A DNA stretch of 64,000 nt from assembly GCF_022539665.2 (NCBI RefSeq), contig NC_081334.1:3224001-3288000 (forward strand), read 5' to 3'. This document shows positions 23,428 to 31,729 of the stretch, one piece after another. Below the pieces are notes generated by a model. It was not told the DNA's origin, ran no database searches, and worked only from the letters and a program-made list of their open reading frames with translations. Origin of the DNA: Daphnia carinata (taxonomy: Eukaryota > Arthropoda > Branchiopoda > Diplostraca > Daphniidae). Position numbers and translations under genes: made by a program. Position 1 is the stretch's first letter. Each line of letters opens with the position of its first letter.

Positions 23428-24723
23428 ATGTTTCACGTTGGCATCCAATTGAAACATTTAATCGTTGTAATTTTCTGTATTGCTTTCCTATTGGCAGTGG
23501 ACACTTCTCGTTTGTATAACGTCAGCGTCAGATCGGCTGGAACGACACTGGAAGATGACGTTGGGAGCCACACTTGCAAATCCGCAGAATGGAGCATTCC
23601 AATTCCGAATCTGAGAAATTTGGGGCTTCTTCCTAGAAAGAAAGGTCGTGTCAAAGCGTCTCGTTCTGCTGTGGTGATCCGGGAGTCGAAGATGTTCCAG
23701 AATTCTTCGCTTCAAATCACGCGTGAAGTGGCCAGCAAATTCAAGACGACCAACGTCAGTGCGACGCAGTTGAAAATGCTGTCCGTCGATGTGGACGTTC
23801 AGTTCGACGACGTGGAACGCTGCCCCTGGAATTCCAGTCACGTCTTTGAATGCGTCCCGGGACCGCTGGAAAACATCAGAGATAAGACGAAACAAATTGC
23901 TCAGCTTTTCTATTTAATGGCGGCCCATTTCGAAGAGTTGATCAGCTTCATGAGAACGGTCCAAAACTCTGCTGCCATCATACTCGGCAAACTGGAACGT
24001 GCCAGCAACGTTGCAATGAGACGCAAATCTTCCGGGACGAACAGCAAAAGGAAGTTGAAAACAGCTATGCAATCGTTGAACAAGATGAACACGAACTTGA
24101 CACGTCAATTACAACAGGATCGAATCCAATTAGAAACGAGCACACAACAATGGCAAACTTTGAAGTCCAGGATCAATTTCACTCAAGACGAGGACTGGGC
24201 TAATGCTAAAATCAAATTCGAGCTGGCTAAATGGAGGTGGAGTTGTTCCAGGCAAGCGTTGAACAAGACGCAAGAAAACCTGCACAACTGGAGTCAGTTG
24301 GATGAAGAGCTTTCGATGGCCATCACAGAGAGCAGGCAAGAAAATGTTGAGATCGAAAGAGAGATGTTGTTGTTGTTTAACGGCACTAACAACAGCATCG
24401 TCCAGCTGGAACGTTATCGCAATCTGACTGAAGATTTCACTAGATACTACAAAGGGGCAGGCCACTTCTTTTTAGGCATCAGTTCGAGAGTCTCCGACAT
24501 CACTGACAGCATCCCGAAGGTCGGATCTGCTGCGATGGATCAACTGGACGATCGATTTCCAGGCAAGATGAGGACCGATTTGAGACAAATCAAATGCGAT
24601 TTAGATCGTAATGGCCGTTTTGTTATCCTGACGGATGGAGAATTATTGCGAAAGGATGTCCAGCGAAGAATTATTGGCTTCGTTTTAGGTGGTGCTGGCA
24701 AGGACTGTGACGTCAGTGTTTAA
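23428..24723 (+). CDS. Secreted coiled-coil glycoprotein, unknown family, intronless
   Basis: This 431-residue uninterrupted frame has a clear signal peptide at residues 1-24 (hydrophobic LIVVIFCIAFLLAV, likely cut near VDTSR). The mature part has about six cysteines, including the close pair ERCPWNSSHVFECVPG. A long amphipathic helical region runs from about residue 150 to 370 (many Q/E/K/L, with QLQQDRIQLETSTQQW), consistent with a coiled coil. There are about eleven N-glycosylation sequons (for example NVS, NSS, NFT, NKT, NWS, NGT). It ends with a compact C-terminal module, ending CDVSV, that carries two of the cysteines. I recognise no known domain. Extracellular matrix, cuticle or haemolymph structural roles would fit but are not shown. 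Being intronless among intron-bearing neighbours is notable. Confidence 0.85.
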   Translation: MFHVGIQLKHLIVVIFCIAFLLAVDTSRLYNVSVRSAGTTLEDDVGSHTCKSAEWSIPIPNLRNLGLLPRKKGRVKASRSAVVIRESKMFQNSSLQITREVASKFKTTNVSATQLKMLSVDVDVQFDDVERCPWNSSHVFECVPGPLENIRDKTKQIAQLFYLMAAHFEELISFMRTVQNSAAIILGKLERASNVAMRRKSSGTNSKRKLKTAMQSLNKMNTNLTRQLQQDRIQLETSTQQWQTLKSRINFTQDEDWANAKIKFELAKWRWSCSRQALNKTQENLHNWSQLDEELSMAITESRQENVEIEREMLLLFNGTNNSIVQLERYRNLTEDFTRYYKGAGHFFLGISSRVSDITDSIPKVGSAAMDQLDDRFPGKMRTDLRQIKCDLDRNGRFVILTDGELLRKDVQRRIIGFVLGGAGKDCDVSV

Positions 24724-25544
24724 CGAACGCGATCAAGATACCAAAATGAATCAACGTCCATGAAATAACATTTTTGACAGTAAGTTTTGAAGATGCAAAA
24801 TTTAGAGACACGTGTTTCTCTTTGATGGTTCAGCTTTCTATAACTTTTCATTGATTTTCTTCGTCCGTTTTGATTTCGTGATTGATTATGGCTTACTTTA
24901 ATTAACGCATATGTAATGCGCATTATACATTCCGCCATTTGACTTGGAAGAATCAAATACAATTCAGACCATGTGTCATGACTCTGTTGAATAGCCCAAA
25001 ATGTTCCAGGAGCAATGATGTAACTAATAAGACGATCATTAAAGCAGCACATATATTTATTTTTGTTACGAAATCATCAAAATTGTTTTTTTTATAAGAA
25101 AAGAATTGACAAATGAAATTGCACTTTGAAAAATCAGTGGACAAATGGACAACAATTTGCGATCAATCCATCACGCACTTGAAAAGAGTTGTTCAGGTTC
25201 ATGTCAGCAATGAGCTCCATTAGCACTTGGCAGTGTAAATGCTGGTGAAGTAGGCAACACGAAAACACACACACAAATTTAACTAACGCAATCACAAAAG
25301 GAATACATGATGCACTTTACATCGGATACGCAGGATCGAGGAATTTCAATTTAATTCCCAAATATTATTTACACACGTCCCCATCTGTCACGTGACGTCC
25401 GGCTTTTTCTTGCATTGCTGAACATCACACCTATCGGCCTAATGCAATCATCTACATGATGAAAAAGCCGTTAAAAAATTAAAATAAAAGGCCAATGATA
25501 AAGCGTTTAAAAAGAGCCAATGGCTTACCGGAAAAACTTGGACG
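24724..25544. other. Region 3' of the coiled-coil gene and of locus B
   Basis: No gene is supported here. Minus-strand sequence near 25,225-25,240 shares the short block CTGCCAAGTGC with 21,797-21,812 of locus A, which suggests the duplicated unit extends this far. A short CA-rich stretch lies at about 25,264-25,274. Confidence 0.4.
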
Positions 25545-25665
25545 GAATCCATCCGGTCCACCGTGTCTGAACAGTTCACATTTTTTCAGTTGAAACTTGA
25601 TGATAATCGAGAGCCTGTGTAGGGCAAGATCTCTTAAGGAAAGATCTTGTGCTGTGACTGGTTAT
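25545..25665 (-). pseudogene. Locus B: first-exon relic of the duplicated small gene
   Basis: Downstream of the conserved promoter, the minus strand reads GGPDGFRPSFS before a GTAAGC donor and parallels the PDGFRPALFS exon of locus A. In locus B the corresponding ATG is followed at once by TGA, and the PDGFRP frame has no in-frame ATG. The reading is therefore either broken or the transcript is not translated as modelled. Confidence 0.35.
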
Positions 25666-25685
25666 CTTGTCCCATTAAAGTCCAC

Positions 25686-25806
25686 ATATTTATACCCCAA
25701 CTGTGTGTATACCCGATGGGCGGATCGGAAGCGGATGATGACCTACACTACAAATGCGCTCGCAGCTACAGAGGAACGGACAATGACCCCGGACCGTCGA
25801 CCTCGT
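25686..25806 (-). promoter_or_regulatory. Conserved promoter block, locus B
   Basis: On the minus strand it holds GGGGTCATTGTCCGTTCC, then GGTCATCATCCGCTTCC about 40 bases on, then GATCCGCCCATC, TATAAATATG and an initiator-like CAGTCAC. It matches locus A element for element. Conservation here is clearly higher than in the downstream sequence, as expected if the regulatory block is under selection or was copied recently. Confidence 0.6.
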
Positions 25807-26304
25807 GATTGTTTTTACTTCTTCCATCAAGGCAATATTGGAAATTGATAGTCGTATTGCTTAAACCCCCTCCTGATTAAATCTGTTTTAATGGGCTCTA
25901 TATTTATTTTTGTATTCATTTATCTTAACGTTGTTGCTTGTTTATGTTTAACCATTTGAATTCGTGTGTCCGTTAATGGACATCTGTACTAAACACGTTG
26001 AATGAAAGGGGGGTCGATCAAGTTCATGCACCTCACCATTTGACCTGGCCCCGTTTTTTAACACACCAGTTTTCTATCAGCATTCCATGTTGCAATCTTC
26101 TGTATATATCCTCGAGAGGATGGCCAGTCTCAGGCGTTAATGAGTTTTACATGGAAATACATCGAATACACAAGAGTCTCCCCCAGGCATATGAAATCCG
26201 TCTGTTGACCTCTTTTGTACATTTTTTTTTTGGCAATTAAATTAACTAGGGTAATAACAACACGTATGTAAATAATTGAGTTGAATTTCAAAATTAATTG
26301 GCAA
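25807..26304. other. Intergenic region
   Basis: AT-rich with no supported gene. It includes the 5' flank of locus B and the 3' flank of the next minus-strand gene. Confidence 0.4.
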
Positions 26305-26565
26305 TCAAGGTTCGTCACCGTCGAGAATGGCACGGATGCGGTACGTGAGCGCTTGCCATTCCTGCGTCCACAGCCGGAAGAGCGGATCTGCTTTCGTGAC
26401 CACTGGTGGCGGGATCAATCGTATAGGGACGGTACTGTACAATTTGACGACCAAGAAAAATGACATTAAGATGGTCGCAAAGAAGGACATGATTGTTAGA
26501 TGGGGTACCATCAACTGGGCCGTCCCAATCAGCGGCCAATTGATTAGTTGGTACGAGTCCGTCAT
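26305..26565 (-). CDS. Small single-pass membrane protein near caveolin (member A)
   Basis: This is an 86-residue open frame with ATG at 26563-26565. It has one hydrophobic segment (LTIMSFFATILMSFFLVVKL) near residues 23-42, preceded by NWPLIGT and followed by a proline-rich link and an acidic C-terminal helix (WTQEWQALTYRIRAILDG). An upstream splice acceptor is not required, but non-coding 5' exons are likely: a donor lies near 26,650 and a TATA-like TTATATATC near 26,875. The layout (PLxGT motif, one membrane span ending in VK, then a charged C-terminal helix) resembles the genes at 26,989-27,770 and 29,519-30,379. Confidence 0.6.
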   Translation of the reverse strand: MTDSYQLINWPLIGTAQLMVPHLTIMSFFATILMSFFLVVKLYSTVPIRLIPPPVVTKADPLFRLWTQEWQALTYRIRAILDGDEP

Positions 26566-26988
26566 TCGTTATCCTTCGACAGTGTGAAGCAAATTGAATG
26601 ATAAAAGATGATTCTTAGATAATAAACACGCAATAAGTTAGTTAGCTTACCTTTATCAAAGATAAAGTATAAAAGGATCCGTCGTTCTATTCGAACATCT
26701 GAACAGCGACTGAATCATTCGATGTTTTGGTCCAATCCAGGTGTGCGGCTTTCATTAACGGCATACGACATTAAATGATTTGAATGAATAATTACAGTTA
26801 GATGACCTGATGGGGATAACCTTACCAAATGAAAACGTTGATGCCAATGATTGTTTTTCACCTGACGATTGATATATAAGGCACGCCGATTGGCAAGGTG
26901 TTTCATTAGCTCTTGCAATTCTGGCCTAGCTTCTTACTGGAATAATATCGTTCCTTAATAATCTTATATTTGCATACTGAATTGAAAA
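26566..26988. promoter_or_regulatory. Bidirectional promoter region of two small membrane-protein genes
   Basis: The 423 bases lie between divergent start codons. A minus-strand TATA-like CTTATATATC (near 26,875) and a plus-strand AT-rich box (near 26,960-26,975) would serve opposite transcripts. Confidence 0.4.
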
Positions 26989-27770
26989 ATGAGTCAAGTG
27001 TTTGGAGTTCCACCACCTCTTTATCCGCCTCAGCCAGGGGGTGTCAATGGTGGTACGTTCTACGGCGAGCAGTACAGTCCTCTAGGAACACTAGCTGCTT
27101 ACAAAGGTAAATGCCATTCCTATTCATTTAAATAGTTGAAATTTAAATATCTATTCATTTTAAATAGGCGATTTGATTTATCCCGTGTTTACCATCGGAT
27201 TTTTTTTGTTGGGTGTGGTCGTCGTTGTCAAGATCCTCCTGACTCTTATCGGCTTATTGGGAGCTAAATTGTTTCACGGTTTCATCCCGCGTTCGTTCGA
27301 TGACCTCCTGGAGCGCAAACGTCGTTCAATCGATGACAACAGCCCCATCGACCAGGCCAAATTGGATGGACTCACGGCTGTCATCATGGCCGCTCTCGAT
27401 TCTCAACAATGGTATGTTGAAATTGTAAAACAAATGGTTTTTGAACTGATTGTTTATTCGATTACGACAGCCAACAGAGACTGATGTGTGAATTGGGCGA
27501 TTTCGTGCAACAGTATGATTCGGCTCATCTTCTAGCCAAGTAAAATTTACATGTATGAAATATTGAAATTAGGTCATTATCAATTATGTTTTATGATTTA
27601 CATCGTACAGCTTGGCCGAACGTTTAGCGCCCGAGGATTATGCAGCTCACGTTAAGGCTTTTAAGAATGCCGGCCAATGTGAGGAATACAAATGCGGGCA
27701 ATCCTCAAGTTCCACGTCAAATGTCCAACCAGGAAATGATGTGGCCACTAAAGATGAAGAAAGTCTTTGA
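26989..27770 (+). CDS. Small single-pass membrane protein near caveolin (member B)
   Basis: Four exons, 26989-27106, 27168-27411, 27471-27539 and 27611-27770, keep frame across all joints and give 196 residues. A proline/glycine-rich N terminus (VPPPLYPPQPGG) leads to YSPLGTLAAYKGDLI. A membrane span follows (FTIGFFLLGVVVVVKILLTL), then a basic cluster ERKRRS that looks like a proprotein-convertase or topology signal. The cysteine-bearing helical region reads CQQRLMCELGDFVQQ and ends near CEEYKCG. The pattern of a basic cleavage-like site followed by a C-x(5)-CEL helix recalls several insect secreted or membrane families with a C..RL.CE motif, but I cannot assign one. The region PLGxLxAxK...GFF matches the gene at 29,519-30,379. 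Confidence 0.8.
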
Positions 27771-28127
27771 AAAATTCTATTACGAAAAAAAAAAAAAAAG
27801 ATTAATATTAAATTAAGATTGAAATGATAATTTAAATAAATGCTTATTGGCATGTTTTATTCATTTTCGTGTATTTGAATAACTTGGTGACGCGCATATC
27901 GACCACGGCCAAATAGAAAACAAAGAAAGGCACTTTTTGTACAGCGTATTGCGCATGATTGGACCAAACGTGAATAAGCTATCATTTCTAAAAACTATGT
28001 TTAAATACAGTTGATTTTTAATTGACGAAATTCGGGAAGTATATTTAAATATTCAAAAGAAACGATGAAATTGAGAGACACTTGATGATTGGTCATCGTC
28101 TAGCCATTTGCTGAATCCCTTCGCATC
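27771..28127. terminator. Convergent 3' ends of member B and caveolin
   Basis: AATAAA at 27,835-27,840 is a good polyadenylation signal for the plus-strand gene, about 65 bases after its stop. The rest is the 3' UTR or flank of the minus-strand caveolin gene. Confidence 0.6.
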
Positions 28128-28908
28128 TCAAACGGTCATGAGATCTTCCTCTTGCTGAAGGTCGGAGATGCGTTGATAACGGACCTTGATGCGTGACAGA
28201 CAATGACCGCACGTCTCTATCCACGGTGCGCACCTTATTGCGAAAACAAAGAAAAACAATCAAAAGCACGCTTCACACACAAGTCTATGCAAATACAACG
28301 TACAAGGCTTGAAGAATGATGGTACTGACATCTCGCACCACGGAACAATTGATCTTCAAACAGCGGATGCACGGCACGTAACACCAAATGTGCTGGATCG
28401 AACCAGACGTTTGTTTTATTCAAGAACGTCATGTGGAACATAACACGCATACATACTTGGAATGCCAGACAGGCGAACTGCACGCCCATGCAGAAGGCTA
28501 GTAGCGGGGCGAAGAGGAGCGTCACGGACTGGTAGCAGCAGTTTTTGGTCCCGCGGTAACACTAGAACCAGTTTGCTTTTGCGATTGATTTTTTTTTTCC
28601 GAATGAACTAATTGATTAGTATACATGTGTACTTACCTTGTACGAACAATTCCAGATGCAATCGTTACTCCTGATGGATTCCGGTTCGCCAATGACGTCA
28701 CTCCATTGAACCTACAACGCGTGAGATCCCTTCGTGATTATTTGATTGCCTTTGACGTGCACGTAGGGCTATATATATATATTTTTAGAATGCTACGTAC
28801 TTGGAGATGATTGTTGAGGTTATTCGGATCACGTTGATCCATATCAAAACTGCTATTTAAATTTCCCTCCATGGTAATAATCCTCGTTGTTCCAGCACTG
28901 ACACTCAT
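28128..28908 (-). CDS. CAV1: Caveolin
   Basis: This membrane-inserted scaffold protein builds caveolae. Five exons (28801-28908, 28637-28711, 28457-28561, 28304-28392, 28128-28233) join in frame to 160 residues. Family hallmarks in order are: DQRDPNNLNNHLQ (the signature RDP-LN region); VQWSDVIGEPE, followed by the scaffolding-domain equivalent CIWNCSYKCYRG; the hydrophobic hairpin LLFAPLLAFCMGVQFACLAF; HIWCYVPCIRCLKI, which aligns with the HIW..VPCI block of vertebrate caveolins; and a cysteine-bearing C terminus (LCAPWIETCGHC) in place of palmitoylated cysteines. The acceptor before exon 4 (GATCCAG then CACATTTGG) is decisive for the HIW block. Drosophila lacks caveolin, so an arthropod member is notable. 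The symbol is by homology; which vertebrate CAV it equals cannot be said. Confidence 0.9.
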
Positions 28909-29518
28909 TTTTTTCGAATTTGCAACGATTGTATTACGTCGAACGCTTTCTCACCTGGAAGGCGGCTGTTCTTCAACTGTTTTTAACTCGCCTAAAACAC
29001 ACATTTGACTACATACACACGAGGCATTATCTCTTCAATGTCTCCAGCCCCTTCCCTCTGCCTTTTCGCTTGTGTTAAAAGCGGGAGGGACAATGTCATG
29101 GCAACGATAAAATATCAACAAAACAATCAAGTAGACAAAGGCCAATTTTTTCTTTTTTTGTTTTCCTATGCCTTGCGTGTATTTTAATGCGCTGTTGGCG
29201 TGACCACCGACACTATATACTGATGGGCGTTCGTCCGCACACACGCCGGATTGGGGTGCACACGAATATTTCCGTTGACCAACCGCGATCTGATACGTCC
29301 CGCAACCAACGTGTTTCAAGACACGTGCGGCCCAGCGCTGGCTATTTACCACATCATTTGAATTCTGTTGATTTTAAATGACGTTTGTATTTACTGTCTT
29401 CGATAGATCTACAGTTCGTTCACTCTATATAGCGAGCGGGATTGGAATCAATGCGTATAAATATTAGAATAAGGGCAACATGTCGTGAGTCACTTTTTTA
29501 GGGGGAGGGGAACGTTCT
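28909..29518. other. Intergenic region upstream of caveolin
   Basis: This holds the caveolin 5' flank and the 3' flank of the next minus-strand gene. No core promoter motif is obvious, and no coding exon is supported. Confidence 0.4.
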
Positions 29519-30379
29519 TCAGTCTTGATGTTCAAAACGAGATCGAATCGTTTCCAATTGAGACAGAATCTGATCAAAATCCGTGTCGGGATCGACAACC
29601 GGACTGCCGGACGCTTCTCGTTTTGAGCGTGTGCTTTCATCGGTTTTGGTAGACGAACGATCGACCGTGATGGAAGCGACTGGAAGTGCTGGTTTGGCTA
29701 CTGAAATGAGCGAAGGCAAGAGAAGAGTCTTAGCGTGGACTAAAAATACGATCACTTTCAAAATGGCAATGATGGCCGTGATGAAAAAGCCCGTCTTGAA
29801 GATGGCCGGCAACAATTCGGCTTTGACGGCCCACAAATCGCCCAACGGAGTGTGCTGGCCAGCGCCCAAGTATTTGGCACCGGTCAGAGCATCTGGAACG
29901 CGGAATCCGATGCCTATTATTGATTGAAATGTGAGTTGAACGGTGTTTTAAGGAACGTTTAGATTGAACTGTTTGCCTTTATTGAAGCCGGCGTTGAAGT
30001 AAAAGTTTGGAACGTCGGGTGTTCCTTGAGGAAAGACGGCACCTGGACCGACCGGCTGGAACGTCTGAGGTTCAGGGGGTCCGTAAACACCACCAACCAC
30101 AGGAGTCCTATAATAACCCATCATGTTTGGGTTGGCGTACGTTTGAGCTACTGCAACGTCCATGTTTGGCGGACCCACCATCATTGGGGGTCGTTCGGGT
30201 AGTACAGGGTTCGGGACTACGTAGTACGAATCCCCTCCGTTCCCTCCATTATCCGTTTTGCCACCATTCGAGTCTCTTTTCTGCGTAGACGAGCTGCCAG
30301 AATTCGTTGGGAAATTGACTGTTGTCCTCTGGTCGGCAGCAATGAGAGGCAAGATGAATAGCATCCAGAGATATGTCAT
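29519..30379 (-). CDS. Proline/glycine-rich membrane protein near caveolin (member C)
   Basis: ATG at 30377-30379 starts a signal peptide (TYLWMLFILPLIAADQ), then a disordered N/G-rich and proline-rich stretch (GPPEPQTFQPVGPG). In the unspliced reading a TAA follows at residue 144 and the same frame reopens downstream. I prefer an intron from donor CCAG|GTGCC at 30,042 to the acceptor before 29,913. It removes the stop and joins GP-G to IGFRVPDALTG in frame. The second part reads HTPLGDLWAVKAELL, a membrane span (TGFFITAIIAILKVIVFLV), a basic site (RSKRE) and an acidic helix ending at 29,519. That layout and the PLGxLxAxK...GFF block make it a paralogue of the gene at 26,989. A 5' UTR exon probably ends near 30,473 (donor AGCAAG|GTAAGA). 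The splice model needs RNA proof. Confidence 0.6.
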
Positions 30380-31729
30380 TTTTTTAAAGATTGTTCTAGA
30401 AGAAACTGGGGGAAATGAATAGATTTGGTTTATTAATATCGTGAATAGTTTGAGAGGAGTTCTTACCTTGCTTCAAGATCAGCGAATACTGTTGATTCAA
30501 GTTCTAATCACCAGCTATTTTTATAGGTGCAAATGTCAATCAACGGTAAATCAACAGCCCTCTCCCTCAGGAAGTAACTGGCTACCTATTGCTAGGCAAT
30601 GACGATGTATAGTTGTTTTTGACTATGAGTTGACACCTTCTTGTGGATCATTTCGAGTTGATGATGACCTGTCATGACCCAGTGAACCTGTCCTACACAT
30701 TGATTAACATAACGGGTAATTAATCGTTTTTCATCTGAAGTGCCAAATTGCCACGAAAAGCATTAACGGGTCTTTTCTTTGCTAGTTGATGTATGTTTAG
30801 TTATAATTTATGGAATATCAATCTTTTAATTTCTCCAAATATTTCATGCATATTTTGGCCATCAATTTTGTGGCCCATCAATATGTTTAGCGTCGTAGCG
30901 ACAATGAAAATGTGTGTTTGCTTTGTAATTTATTCAGTGTCTTTAAGATGCAAATGGCGTATGAATGGAGAATTATGGTTTTTGTTCATTCAATTCTAGT
31001 GGTAGCCTCGAAATGGCTTTGCTCTGAAATGAAAGCAATTGCATTATACGTTACTTCGGTTCCCGCAGTCGTCACGAACATATGGCATGCATGATAAATG
31101 AGTTCTATTTAAAACGTTTGCACCACGACATTGAAACGTACCACAAGTACATCACCGAAAAAAGGGCGGTGAATACATTCAGCAAAACAAGTTCGTTTGA
31201 AAGAGGGGAACATTAAATACACATTCGTCAATTGTGGAGTGTCCTGAAATGTGTAGCCTATTTCAAGCTCAGTAAATGGTGGGAAAATTTCCAAAAAGTG
31301 ATTCCATTCATTGTTCCGGAAGTTCTTTTTCGCTCGAACATTCAGTTCAGCAGTTGCAAGATTTGCCATTTGCAGGTGCCACGAATAAAGTTATTGAATA
31401 GGAAAAAGAAGCGAATAGGTCTATCAAGGTTTTTTTACGACGTCAAAAGATGCCAAAAAAGAAAGAACATGTGACATCACGCTCAGCGTGACTTGATCGA
31501 TATTATGCGTGACTACGGGATCAGTCGATGAGATCTGGCACTGTCGCAAAGACTTGGGAAGACGAAAGCTAAGTATTGCAGACGACGTACGTAAATTTTA
31601 GGGTACAGTCGATTAGCGTATCGAAGAAAGGGCCTTGGCTTATTGCAAGCTCTAATATTACATCCATCATCTCATCCTTCTTGTGGCTTACTACATGGGC
31701 TAGTGTGTATTGAAAGGCAAATTGAGAAC
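30380..31729. other. Intergenic region before BIRC6
   Basis: This is about 1.35 kb between divergent genes. It includes the 5' UTR intron of the minus-strand gene and the BIRC6 promoter. Two short open frames near 31,110-31,470 have no supporting signals. I see no TATA box near the BIRC6 start, which is usual for a housekeeping gene. Confidence 0.45.

Noticed and set aside
28668..28685. GATGGATTCCG on the plus strand, resembling the PDGFRP exon of loci A and B.
   Set aside because: It lies within caveolin exon 2 on the opposite strand. The match is only about 11 bases and is probably chance.
29914..30042. Stop-codon readthrough at the TAA in member C.
   Set aside because: TAA followed by A is a poor readthrough context, and a plausible in-frame intron removes the stop.
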